The notes beneath the pieces are model-generated. The model saw only the letters and a program-made list of their open reading frames with translations, made no database searches and was not told the origin of the DNA. Positions 27,827 to 36,256 of a stretch of 64,000 bases of DNA are shown in pieces; position 1 is the stretch's first letter; each line of letters begins with the position of its first letter. This DNA is from Rhodobacterales bacterium HKCCE4037 (GTDB lineage Bacteria; Pseudomonadota; Alphaproteobacteria; Rhodobacterales; Rhodobacteraceae), in NCBI GenBank assembly GCA_015689645.1, contig WVSM01000002.1, positions 124,001 to 188,000 of the forward strand. Reading direction: 5' to 3'. The position numbers and the translations under genes are program-made.

Positions 27827-29701
27827 GTGTTTCACGTGAAACATCCGGACTTCGATGTTGTGATTGTGGGCGGCGGGCACGCGGGGGTTGAGGCCGCCGA
27901 TGCCGCACGCCGTACCGGTGCGCGGACAGCGCTTGTCACGCTGCGCAGGGAAGACTTGGGCGTGATGTCCTGCAACCCGGCGATTGGCGGTCTCGGGAAA
28001 GGCCATCTTGTCCGCGAGATCGACGCACTTGGGGGCATCATGGGCCGGGCGGCCGATGCGTCTGGCATCCAGTATCGCCTGCTCAATCGTCGAAAGGGCG
28101 CAGCGGTGCAAGGACCGCGGACTCAATCGGACCGCGCTCTCTATGCAGCAGCGATTCGAAACCACGTGGCAGAGGCGGATGGCCTTACGTTGATTGAGGC
28201 CGAGGTCGCGGATCTCATCGTACGCGACAACCGCGCATGTGGTGTCGTTCTTGCAGATGGGTCCGAAGTTCCGGCCAATGCCGTCGTGCTGACGACCGGC
28301 ACCTTCCTGCGCGGCATCATCCACATCGGTGACCGGAAGATCGAAGGCGGACGAATGGGTGATCGACCGTCCGTGGCGTTGGCCAACCGGATGGAGAACC
28401 TGGGTTTGCCCCTTGGGCGCCTGAAAACAGGAACGCCGCCGCGCCTGGCGGGGAAGTCGATCAACTGGGACATCCTGCAAGAGCAGCAGGCCGACGAGGA
28501 CCCAACGTTCTTTTCGTTCCTCACGACCAAGGTTCATGCGCGTCAGATCGCGTGTGGGATTACACATACCAACGCGCATACCCACGACATCATCCAGAAA
28601 AACCTCGGCCGATCCGCGATGTACGGTGGAATGATCGGGGGGATTGGACCGCGCTATTGCCCGTCGATCGAAGACAAAGTCGTTCGGTTCGCGGACAAGG
28701 ACTCGCACCAGATCTTTCTTGAGCCCGAGGGCCTGACGACGGACGTTGTCTATCCGAACGGCATTTCAACGTCGCTTCCGGAAGACGTGCAGCATGACTA
28801 CGTTCATTCCATCGTAGGGCTTGAGCGGGCCGAAATCCTGCAACCGGGATACGCGATCGAATATGATTTCGTAGATCCGACCAGCTTGTCTGACCAGCTC
28901 GAGCTGCGCGTTCTTGGCGGATTGCATCTCGCCGGCCAGATCAACGGCACAACCGGTTATGAAGAGGCGGCCGCGCAAGGGCTTGTCGCAGGGCTGTCTG
29001 CCGCACGGCAAAGCCTCGGGTTGGATCCTGTCACGTTCTCACGGCGTGAAAGCTACATCGGCGTAATGATAGACGACCTGGTGACCCGTGGCGTCGCCGA
29101 ACCGTACCGCATGTTCACGTCGCGGGCGGAGTACCGTCTCTCGCTTAGGGCGGATAATGCTGACGCGCGGCTCACGCCGATTGGCTTGTCACTGGGGATC
29201 ATTGATGACACCCGCAAGCAGGTATTCGAGGCCAAGATGGAACGTCTGGAGAAGGGACGTGCCCTGCTGAATTCCGTTACCGCGACGCCAAAAGAGGCGC
29301 AGGCAGTGGGGATCACCGTGAACTCTGACGGCAAGCGGCGAACCGGGATGGAGCTTCTGGCCTTTCCTGATCTGGACATTGCCGATCTCGCTCGAATTTC
29401 GCCGGAGGTTTCTGGCCTCGATTGTGAGACAGCGAGCCAACTGAAGATCGAGGCAACCTATGCAACCTATGTTGCGCGTCAGCAGAAAGATGCAGAAGCG
29501 CTCAACCGCGACGAAGCCAAGCAAATCCCGCAGGATTTCCCCTATGGCGAGGTCGTTGGGCTGTCGAATGAATTGCGTGGAAAGTTGACACGGGTGCGTC
29601 CTTCGACCTTGGGCCAAGCGGGCCGGATCGACGGGATGACGCCGGCGGCGCTGGCCTTGATCCTGACCAAGCTGCGTCAGTTGGATCGGATCTCGGCGTG
29701 A
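27827..29701 (+). CDS. mnmG: tRNA uridine-5-carboxymethylaminomethyl synthesis enzyme MnmG
   Basis: A 624-residue FAD protein partner of MnmE. The FAD site is [14 protein letters not shown] (15-20 core GGGHAG), followed by [24 protein letters not shown], both family signatures, and the C-terminal domain ends with [22 protein letters not shown]. The start is GTG at 27827 with AGGAG just upstream; the perfect parS palindrome spans its first codons, so it encodes the residues FHVKH at positions 2-6. The stop overlaps rsmG by one base. Confidence 0.97.
   Translation: MFHVKHPDFDVVIVGGGHAGVEAADAARRTGARTALVTLRREDLGVMSCNPAIGGLGKGHLVREIDALGGIMGRAADASGIQYRLLNRRKGAAVQGPRTQSDRALYAAAIRNHVAEADGLTLIEAEVADLIVRDNRACGVVLADGSEVPANAVVLTTGTFLRGIIHIGDRKIEGGRMGDRPSVALANRMENLGLPLGRLKTGTPPRLAGKSINWDILQEQQADEDPTFFSFLTTKVHARQIACGITHTNAHTHDIIQKNLGRSAMYGGMIGGIGPRYCPSIEDKVVRFADKDSHQIFLEPEGLTTDVVYPNGISTSLPEDVQHDYVHSIVGLERAEILQPGYAIEYDFVDPTSLSDQLELRVLGGLHLAGQINGTTGYEEAAAQGLVAGLSAARQSLGLDPVTFSRRESYIGVMIDDLVTRGVAEPYRMFTSRAEYRLSLRADNADARLTPIGLSLGIIDDTRKQVFEAKMERLEKGRALLNSVTATPKEAQAVGITVNSDGKRRTGMELLAFPDLDIADLARISPEVSGLDCETASQLKIEATYATYVARQQKDAEALNRDEAKQIPQDFPYGEVVGLSNELRGKLTRVRPSTLGQAGRIDGMTPAALALILTKLRQLDRISA
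27828..27843. other. parS centromere site 1 (within the mnmG 5' end)
   Basis: The perfect palindrome TGTTTCACGTGAAACA, the consensus ParB-binding site of bacterial chromosomes. It covers the second base of the mnmG start codon to codon 6. It lies 2.6 kb right of the candidate oriC and 3.3 kb left of parB. Confidence 0.92.
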
Positions 29702-30333
29702 TGCCAGCGGATGGCAAAGCGTGGTTTGAAGCCAGTGTTTCACGTGAAACACTGGAGAGGCTAAAGACCTATCACGCACTTCTGTCGAAATGGCAGCGCA
29801 CCATAAACCTCGTCGCGCCCACAACCTTGGACGACGCCTGGAACCGCCACTTCATGGATTCCGCGCAATTGTTCTCGATGGCGCCCGAGAAAGCGGAACG
29901 CTGGTTGGACCTTGGATCAGGCGGCGGTTTTCCAGGTCTGGTCGTGGCCGCAATGGGTGCCGAGCGCGAGCTCCCCATGAGCGTGACGCTGGTCGAAAGC
30001 GATATTCGCAAATGTGGTTTCTTGAGGGAAACGGCCCGCGAAATGGGTGTGAGGGTCAACATTCTCTCGCGGAGGATCAGCGAAATTCCCCGGCAAACTC
30101 CTGACGTCATTTCTGCCCGTGCGCTCAGTGGTCTGGATAAACTCATCGCCTTCGCCGAACCTCATCTGACCGAGCGTACACACCTTCTTTTTCCGAAAGG
30201 CGGCAACTGGCGAGAAGAACTTGAAACGCTCCCTTCACACTGGCAAACGATCTGTGAGCCGGTCCCCAGCATGACCCATGAGGACGCGGTGGTCCTGAAA
30301 TTCGATGTCTCCAATCTGAAGGACGATGCGTGA
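29701..30333 (+). CDS. rsmG: 16S rRNA (guanine-N7)-methyltransferase RsmG
   Basis: A 210-residue SAM methyltransferase that modifies G527 of 16S rRNA (formerly GidB). The SAM site is WLDLGSGGGFPGLVVA, the N-terminal block is LLSKWQRTINLVAPT, and the later ERTHLLFPKGGNW is typical. Loss of RsmG gives low-level streptomycin resistance in other bacteria. The ATG at 29701 shares one base with the mnmG stop (TGATG). The parS site near its start encodes VSRET. Confidence 0.97.
   Translation: MPADGKAWFEASVSRETLERLKTYHALLSKWQRTINLVAPTTLDDAWNRHFMDSAQLFSMAPEKAERWLDLGSGGGFPGLVVAAMGAERELPMSVTLVESDIRKCGFLRETAREMGVRVNILSRRISEIPRQTPDVISARALSGLDKLIAFAEPHLTERTHLLFPKGGNWREELETLPSHWQTICEPVPSMTHEDAVVLKFDVSNLKDDA
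29736..29751. other. parS centromere site 2 (within the rsmG 5' end)
   Basis: A second perfect TGTTTCACGTGAAACA. The symmetry extends to a 24-bp perfect palindrome (29732-29755, adding CCAG and CTGG at the ends). It encodes RsmG residues around VSRET and lies 1.4 kb from parB. Confidence 0.92.
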
Positions 30334-31111
30334 AATGCGGATTATTGCGATCACCAACCAGAAGGGCGGCGTTGGAAAGACGACCACGGCCATCAACCTG
30401 GGCGCCACACTTGCCTCGATGAACTTCAAGGTTCTGGTTGTTGATCTTGATCCACAGGGAAACGCCTCGACCGGGCTGGGAATTGAGCCGGCCGATCGCA
30501 ACATGACCACCTATGACCTTCTGCTGGACGGCGCCGACCTTGCCGACGTCGCAATCGAGACCGAAGTCGAGCGGCTTTGGATCGCACCCGCGACCACGGA
30601 TCTCAGCTCGGCCGACATTGAAATGGGACAACGCGACAACAGGATTTTCCTGCTGAAAGAGGCGCTCGCGACAGCAACGGCATATGATTTTGTCCTGATC
30701 GACTGCCCGCCCTCACTCAGCTTGCTGACGCTGAACGCCCTGACTGCGGCGCATTCCCTGCTGGTGCCTCTGCAGGCGGAGTTCTTTGCGTTGGAAGGCT
30801 TGTCTCAACTGATGCTAACTGTTCGGGAAGTTCGTGAGACGGCCAACCCAGCGCTGCGCATCGAAGGTGTGGTTCTGACCATGCATGATGCGCGCATGAA
30901 CCTTAGCCGGCAGGTGGAGGAAGATGCCCGCGCGACCCTCGGAGAATTGGTGTTCGACACGGTCGTTCCAAGAAATGTCCGGCTGAGCGAGGCGCCTTCC
31001 TACGCGTTGCCGGTGATCGCTTATGATCCGGCCTCCAAAGGCAGCCAGGCGTATATCGACTTGGCCAACGAATTGCTGGAACGCAGCCCCCGAAAGAAGG
31101 AAAGCGCATAA
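30326..31111 (+). CDS. parA: Chromosome-partitioning ATPase ParA
   Basis: A 261-residue deviant Walker ATPase that segregates newly replicated origins with ParB. The Walker A is KGGVGKTTT at 13-21, the A' region is VVDLDPQGNAS, and DYVLIDCPPSLSLLTLNAL-type Walker B/switch region (reads FVLIDCPPSLSLLTLNAL) follows. The ATG at 30335 (MRIIAITNQKGG) may be the true start; the ATG at 30326 lies inside rsmG and is only 2 nt from the GAAGGA at 30318-30323, which is nearer a normal distance (11 nt) from 30335. It abuts parB. Confidence 0.95.
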   Translation: MREMRIIAITNQKGGVGKTTTAINLGATLASMNFKVLVVDLDPQGNASTGLGIEPADRNMTTYDLLLDGADLADVAIETEVERLWIAPATTDLSSADIEMGQRDNRIFLLKEALATATAYDFVLIDCPPSLSLLTLNALTAAHSLLVPLQAEFFALEGLSQLMLTVREVRETANPALRIEGVVLTMHDARMNLSRQVEEDARATLGELVFDTVVPRNVRLSEAPSYALPVIAYDPASKGSQAYIDLANELLERSPRKKESA

Positions 31112-32008
31112 ATGGCACGGACACCGGATAAACGGCGCTTGGGCCGCGGTCTATCGGCTCTGATGGCCGATATCGAACCAACCACTACCGAGCCTTCCGC
31201 CGAGCCCGAGCAGGTCGCCGCGCCCCGGGCGGATCGCTTGGTTCCCATTGAAGACATCCACCCTAATCCGGACCAGCCCCGTCGCGCGTTCTCAGATGAA
31301 GCCCTACGCGAATTGGCTGCTTCGATCCAAGCCCACGGCATCATTCAACCCCTGATTGTTCGACCCGATCCGGCAGCGTCGGGACAATATCAGATTGTTG
31401 CGGGTGAACGCCGCTGGCGGGCAGCGCAGGTGGCGCAATTGCACGATGTGCCGGTTCTGGTGCGAGAGTTCGATGACGATGAAACGCTTCAGGTGGCGAT
31501 CATCGAAAACGTGCAGCGCGCTGACCTGAACCCGCTGGAAGAAGCGCTTGGTTACAAGCAACTGATTGACCGGTTCGGGCACACCCAGCTGGAGTTGTCG
31601 ACGGCGATGGGCAAAAGCCGTTCGCACCTGGCGAACGTCATGCGGTTGCTGCAACTGCCCGACGAAATTCAGGTGATGGTCCGTGACGGGGATCTGAGCG
31701 CCGGCCACGCGCGGGCGCTTTTGACCGCGGATGAACCGATTGCGCTGGCGAAGCGCGCCGTGCGCGAAGGACTTTCGGTTCGGGCGGTAGAGAAAGCGGC
31801 GAAATCCGCGGGGCAATCGACGGCGGCACCCGGGCGAACCAGACCGGAAAAGGATGCCGATACACGTGCGCTCGAATCGGATCTGTCGGCGGCCTTGGCG
31901 ATGAAAGTCGAAATCGACCACGGCAAAGATGGATCGGGAAAAATGGTCATTAAATACAATGACTTGGAGCAGCTCGACGATCTGATGCGCAAGCTGAACG
32001 CCGGATAG
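31112..32008 (+). CDS. parB: Chromosome-partitioning protein ParB
   Basis: A 298-residue CTPase and DNA clamp that loads at parS. The N-terminal LGRGLSALMAD motif is the ParA-stimulating region, IQPLIVRP and VAGERRWRAAQVA lie in the CTP-binding domain (the GERRxRA motif), ENVQRADLNPLEEALGY follows, and the helix-turn-helix is in the STAMGKSRSHLANVMRLL block. The C-terminus is the dimerisation domain. parA stops immediately before the ATG. Convergent with hemW (3 bp apart). Cognate parS sites are at 27828 and 29736. Confidence 0.97.
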   Translation: MARTPDKRRLGRGLSALMADIEPTTTEPSAEPEQVAAPRADRLVPIEDIHPNPDQPRRAFSDEALRELAASIQAHGIIQPLIVRPDPAASGQYQIVAGERRWRAAQVAQLHDVPVLVREFDDDETLQVAIIENVQRADLNPLEEALGYKQLIDRFGHTQLELSTAMGKSRSHLANVMRLLQLPDEIQVMVRDGDLSAGHARALLTADEPIALAKRAVREGLSVRAVEKAAKSAGQSTAAPGRTRPEKDADTRALESDLSAALAMKVEIDHGKDGSGKMVIKYNDLEQLDDLMRKLNAG

Positions 32009-32011
32009 GTT

Positions 32012-33169
32012 TTAGGCCAGAAGGCTGCGGAGAATACCGTTGAGAACCGGACGCCCGGCCTGAGTCGCCGCTAGACGATCGTCTTTCAGCTCTACAAGCG
32101 CAAGGTCCTCAAGCTCGTTTACTCTTGTCCTATCAATAGGTTGGCCCATAAGCCGGGTAAACCGGCGCAGGTCGCTGCCCTCGGCCAAGCGAAGGGACAT
32201 CATCAAGTATTCCTCGGCCTGTTCGGTCGGGGTGATGATGACGCGATCACTCTCACCTATGCCCCGCGTTGAGACCGCTTCTATCCATTTCTGTGGTGCG
32301 AGATACGTCTCGGTGGCAAGGCGCTGGCCCTCGAGGGTCAGGCGACCGTGAGCGCCGGGGCCGATCCCGACGTAATCTCCACCACGCCAATAAATGAGAT
32401 TGTGCCGCGACTGCGCCATGTCAGCGGCGTGGTTCGAGATTTCATAAGCGGGCAGGCCAGCGTGATAACAAATCTCCTGTGTGACCTCGTAAAGATCAGC
32501 GGACAGGTCTTCATCGGGGAGACCTTTCAGACCGCCGGCCTTGTGCCGTGCCCCGAAGGCCGTGCCAGGTTCGATCGTAAGCTGGTAGAGCGACAGGTGA
32601 TCGCTGCCCCAGGATAACGCCTCCATCAATTCGGAACGCCAGTCCGCCAACGTCTGATCCTGACGCGCGTAAATCAGGTCGAAACTGACCCGCTCGAAAC
32701 AGGACCTGGCGATCTCGAACGCCTTTCGGGCCTCTTCCACCGAGTGCAGCCGCCCAAGACGCCGCAAGTCATCGGCGTTCAGCGCCTGAACACCCATGGA
32801 GATCCGTGAAACACCGGCATCGCGAAACCCGGCAAACCGCCCTGCTTCAACCGACGAAGGATTGGCTTCCAGCGTAATCTCAATGTCGTTCGCAACCGGC
32901 CACGCCTTCCGCACGGCTTGCAATATCTCGGCGACCGTTTCCGGCTGCATCAGGGAGGGGGTGCCACCTCCGAAGAACACGCTTCGCAACGTTCGACCCG
33001 GTGTTTCGGCGGCCGCGCGGGCGATCTCGGAGAGATAAGCCGTCCGCCAGGCCGATTGATCGATCGACGCAGCAACATGGCTGTTGAAGTCGCAATACGG
33101 ACATTTGGCCTCGCAAAACGGCCAATGGATGTAGAGGCCGAAGCCGCCTTCCTGCCAATCAGGCGTCAC
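32012..33169 (-). CDS. hemW: Radical SAM haem chaperone HemW
   Basis: A 385-residue radical SAM protein with the CxxxCxxC cluster site FCEAKCPYCDF near residue 18 and the early IHWPFC. It also shows FFGGGTPSLM, the IEITLEANP block and MGVQALNADDLRRLGR. It lacks the second, third and fourth residues peculiar to oxygen-independent coproporphyrinogen oxidase HemN and has the shorter HemW length; HemW inserts haem into acceptor proteins. It overlaps rdgB by 11 bp in the order rph-rdgB-hemW. Confidence 0.92.
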   Translation of the reverse strand: MTPDWQEGGFGLYIHWPFCEAKCPYCDFNSHVAASIDQSAWRTAYLSEIARAAAETPGRTLRSVFFGGGTPSLMQPETVAEILQAVRKAWPVANDIEITLEANPSSVEAGRFAGFRDAGVSRISMGVQALNADDLRRLGRLHSVEEARKAFEIARSCFERVSFDLIYARQDQTLADWRSELMEALSWGSDHLSLYQLTIEPGTAFGARHKAGGLKGLPDEDLSADLYEVTQEICYHAGLPAYEISNHAADMAQSRHNLIYWRGGDYVGIGPGAHGRLTLEGQRLATETYLAPQKWIEAVSTRGIGESDRVIITPTEQAEEYLMMSLRLAEGSDLRRFTRLMGQPIDRTRVNELEDLALVELKDDRLAATQAGRPVLNGILRSLLA

Positions 33170-33770
33170 CGAAAATCTTCACAAGCTGTGCGACGGCGCG
33201 TGCACGGTGGCTGATCTTGTTCTTCTCCCACCGGTCCATTTCGCCGAAGGTGATATCGTAGCCGTCGGGCTGAAAGATCGGATCGTAGCCGTGCCCCTGG
33301 TCGCCGCGCATCGGCCAGACCACCTGGCCTTCCATCACGCCGGGGAACACTTCGTCATGGCCGTCCGGCCAGGCAAGGACAAGCGTGCAACAGAAGCGCG
33401 CGGTGCGGGGGAACGGCGCGGCAATCGCCGTGAGTTTCTCGTTCGTCACCCGCATCGCCATCTCGAAATCGCGACCGTTCGGGGTTTCGGCCCAATCCGC
33501 GGTGTAGACACCGGGCGCTCCGCCCAAGGCGTCGATTTCGATACCACTGTCATCCGACAAGGCCGGAAGGCCGGTCGTCTGCGCGGCGGCATGGGCCTTG
33601 AGGCGCGCATTCTCGACGAACGTCGTTCCGGTTTCCTCGGGCTCCGGCAGATCATGGTCCTTCGCGCCGGTGACCGTGATGCCGAACGGTTCGAGCAGAT
33701 GGCGCATCTCGTCCAGCTTGCCCTGGTTGTGCGTCGCCACCAGAAGCTCTGACCCGGTGAACCTGCGCAT
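33159..33770 (-). CDS. rdgB: dITP/XTP pyrophosphatase (non-canonical purine NTP pyrophosphatase)
   Basis: A 203-residue Ham1/RdgB protein that removes deaminated purine nucleotides from the pool. Motifs: LLVATHNQGKLDEM near the N-terminus, ETGTTFVENARLKA, SDDSGIEIDALGGAPGVYTADW and the C-terminal GYDPIFQPDGYDITFGEM then SHRARA. The ATG at 33770 shares one base with the rph stop (TGATG), so the two are translationally coupled. Confidence 0.97.
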   Translation of the reverse strand: MRRFTGSELLVATHNQGKLDEMRHLLEPFGITVTGAKDHDLPEPEETGTTFVENARLKAHAAAQTTGLPALSDDSGIEIDALGGAPGVYTADWAETPNGRDFEMAMRVTNEKLTAIAAPFPRTARFCCTLVLAWPDGHDEVFPGVMEGQVVWPMRGDQGHGYDPIFQPDGYDITFGEMDRWEKNKISHRARAVAQLVKIFGDA

Positions 33771-34483
33771 CAGGCAGTTGCCGCGTTCTGGGCGGCGACC
33801 AGTTCGGCCACACCCTTCTCGGCGAGGATATAAAGCTGGTCGAACTCCTCGCGCGAAAAGGTCGCCCCCTCTGCGCTTGCCTGAAGCTCAACGACCTTTC
33901 CGGCACCGGTCATGATGAAGTTGCCGTCTGTCCCGGCCTCGGAATCCTCGGGATAATCGAGGTCGAGCACGGGCTGGCCCGCGTAGATCCCGCAGGAGAC
34001 GGCGGCGATATTGTCGATGATCGGATCGGTGATGATGTCGCCCGCTTTCAGCAGTTTGTTCACAGCAAGGCGCAGCGCAACCCACCCACCGGTGATCGAC
34101 GCGCAACGCGTGCCGCCATCGGCCTGAATCACGTCGCAGTCGACCGTGATCTGGCGCTCTCCCAAAGCGTTCCGGTCGATACAGGCGCGCAGGCTGCGCC
34201 CGATAAGGCGTTGAATTTCCTGCGTGCGGCCTGATTGCTTGCCCGCCGCAGCCTCGCGCCGGCCACGGGTGTGCGTGGCGCGGGGAAGCATCCCGTATTC
34301 CGCCGTCACCCAGCCTTGGCCGGAATTCCTCAGGAACGGCGGAACACGTTCTTCCAGCGAAGCGGTGCACAGCACATGGGTATCGCCACAGCGGATCAGG
34401 CAGGAGCCCTCCGCATGGCGGGTCACGCCGGTGTCGATGGAAATCGGGCGCATTTCGTCTAGGTTTCGACCGGAAGGACGCAT
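33770..34483 (-). CDS. rph: Ribonuclease PH
   Basis: A 237-residue phosphorolytic 3' exonuclease that trims tRNA 3' ends. The start [16 protein letters not shown], the block [67 protein letters not shown] and the end region [20 protein letters not shown] are all typical. The ATG at 34483 has GGAG 6 nt upstream, which decides it over the longer open frame. It diverges from hrcA 54 bp away. Confidence 0.97.
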   Translation of the reverse strand: MRPSGRNLDEMRPISIDTGVTRHAEGSCLIRCGDTHVLCTASLEERVPPFLRNSGQGWVTAEYGMLPRATHTRGRREAAAGKQSGRTQEIQRLIGRSLRACIDRNALGERQITVDCDVIQADGGTRCASITGGWVALRLAVNKLLKAGDIITDPIIDNIAAVSCGIYAGQPVLDLDYPEDSEAGTDGNFIMTGAGKVVELQASAEGATFSREEFDQLYILAEKGVAELVAAQNAATA

Positions 34484-34537
34484 AAATATCTCCATCATGT
34501 GCTTGGTTGTGCCGTGCCGGGATAATCCGGCAAGCCG

Positions 34538-35644
34538 ATGGCTCGCAACCCCGAATGGATGAGTTCGACGAACGAGACGATGACGGAACAAGGCAAAATC
34601 CTTGAAGAGCTGAACGACCGGTCGCGCGAAGTGTTTCGCCGGATCGTGGAAGGCTACCTTGAAAGTGGTAGCCCCGTCGGATCCCGAACGCTGACGCGCA
34701 CGATGACGGAAAAGGTCTCTGCCGCGACGATCCGCAACGTGATGCAGGACCTCGAATTCCTGGGGCTGCTCGATTCGCCGCATATCTCGGCGGGACGGGT
34801 GCCAACGCAGCTTGGCCTGCGGATGTTCGTGGACGGGTTCCTTGAAACCGGCGACCTGTCGAACGACGACAAGCTCGCCCTGCAGGAGACATTGGGGAAC
34901 AACGCGTCGGACGTGCCGGCGTTGCTGGACCGTGTGGGCTCCGCGCTGTCGGCCGCCACCCACGGGGCAAGCCTTGTGCTGACACCCAAACGCGAGGCGC
35001 CGATCCAGCATATCGAATTCGTGCCGCTCTCGGCCGAACAGGCCCTGGTTGTGCTGGTGTTCTCGGATGGTCATGTCGAGAACCGACTGTTCACACCGCC
35101 CAAGGGCACCACCCCGAGCGCGATGCGGGAGGCGGCGAATTTCCTGAATGCGCGCATCGGCGGGCAGACCGTGAATTCGATACGCAGCCAGCTCGAGGCC
35201 GATATGGAGACCCGGCGCCGCGAGATCGACGACCTCGCCTCCGGCCTGATCGATTCCGGTCTGGCCGTGTGGGACGACAATGACCGGCAATCGGCTCGCC
35301 TGATCGTCCGGGGGCGCGCGAATCTGTTGTCCGACACCCGCGAAGCCGAAGACCTGGAGCGCATTCGAACCCTATTCGACGACCTCGAACGCAAACGTGA
35401 CATCGCCGATTTTCTTGAATTGACCGAGGAAGGCGACGGTGTGCGGATTTTCATCGGGTCGGAGAACAAGTTGTTCTCACTTTCGGGTTCCTCTCTGGTG
35501 GTGTCTCCCTATATGAACGCTGATCGAAAGATCGTCGGCGCGGTGGGGGTGATCGGACCCACGCGCCTCAACTACGGACGTATCGTTCCGATCGTGGATT
35601 ATACGGCGCAACTGGTCGGGAAACTCATCTCGGACCGGTCGTGA
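34538..35644 (+). CDS. hrcA: Heat-inducible transcription repressor HrcA
   Basis: A repressor of about 368 residues as drawn, with a winged-helix N-terminus ([45 protein letters not shown]), a following [18 protein letters not shown] block and a C-terminal GAF-like domain with [25 protein letters not shown]. HrcA binds CIRCE elements, usually before groESL; none was found in this window, so its targets lie elsewhere. The start is uncertain: ATG 34559 or ATG 34580 ([11 protein letters not shown]) are plausible and fit the family better. grpE follows 9 bp later. Confidence 0.95.
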   Translation: MARNPEWMSSTNETMTEQGKILEELNDRSREVFRRIVEGYLESGSPVGSRTLTRTMTEKVSAATIRNVMQDLEFLGLLDSPHISAGRVPTQLGLRMFVDGFLETGDLSNDDKLALQETLGNNASDVPALLDRVGSALSAATHGASLVLTPKREAPIQHIEFVPLSAEQALVVLVFSDGHVENRLFTPPKGTTPSAMREAANFLNARIGGQTVNSIRSQLEADMETRRREIDDLASGLIDSGLAVWDDNDRQSARLIVRGRANLLSDTREAEDLERIRTLFDDLERKRDIADFLELTEEGDGVRIFIGSENKLFSLSGSSLVVSPYMNADRKIVGAVGVIGPTRLNYGRIVPIVDYTAQLVGKLISDRS

Positions 35645-35653
35645 GAGGATGAC

Positions 35654-36256
35654 ATGGGTGAACCGAAAAAAGACGGCTTCTACGACGATGGTCAGGCGGA
35701 AAAGAAAGTGTCGCTGGCCGAGGACGGCCTTGGCGACGCGCCGGATTACGATGACGAAGATGTCGGTGATGTAGACCTTGGGGCCGAGGCAATTATTGCC
35801 GCTCTGGAGGCCGAGCGGGACGAGATTCGCGATCGCATGCTGCGGGCGCTGGCCGAGGCCGAGAACATGCGCAAACGCGCGGACCGAGATCGACGCGAGG
35901 CCGAGAATTACGGCGGCTCCAAGCTGGCGCGCGACCTGCTGCCGGTCTTCGACAACCTGCACCGCGCGCTGGACGTGGCCGACGAGGCCTCGAAGGAAAC
36001 CGCAGGCCCTCTGATCGAAGGGGTGGAGCTGACGTTGAAAGAGCTTCTGAACGTCTTCTCGAAGCATGGCGTCACACCGGTTCAGCCCGAAGTGGGCGAC
36101 AAGTTCGACCCGCAACTTCACCAAGCAATGTTCGAAGCGCCCGTGCCGAACACGAAGGCAGGCGACATCATCCAGGTCGCTGCCACCGGCTTCATGCTGC
36201 ACGATCGCCTGCTGCGCCCCGCGCAGGTCGGCGTGTCGTCTACTCCGGCGAGCTAA
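35654..36256 (+). CDS. grpE: Nucleotide exchange factor GrpE
   Basis: A 200-residue acidic protein that releases ADP from DnaK. It has an acidic, disordered first 50 residues, a long coiled-coil helix (LEAERDEIRDRMLRALAEAENMRKRADRDR) and the C-terminal beta domain signature GVEMTLKEL-like (GVELTLKELLNVFSKHGV) through FDPQLHQAMFEAPV and VAATGFMLHDRLLRPAQVGVS. It is read with hrcA. Its 3' end overlaps the convergent mutS by 17 bp. dnaK and dnaJ lie 6-9 kb away. Confidence 0.96.
   Translation: MGEPKKDGFYDDGQAEKKVSLAEDGLGDAPDYDDEDVGDVDLGAEAIIAALEAERDEIRDRMLRALAEAENMRKRADRDRREAENYGGSKLARDLLPVFDNLHRALDVADEASKETAGPLIEGVELTLKELLNVFSKHGVTPVQPEVGDKFDPQLHQAMFEAPVPNTKAGDIIQVAATGFMLHDRLLRPAQVGVSSTPAS

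Noticed and set aside
34484-34537. RpoH or CIRCE element before hrcA
   Set aside because: CTTG at 34502 is not followed by a suitable -10 at 17-18 nt, and no TTAGCACTC inverted repeat is present.
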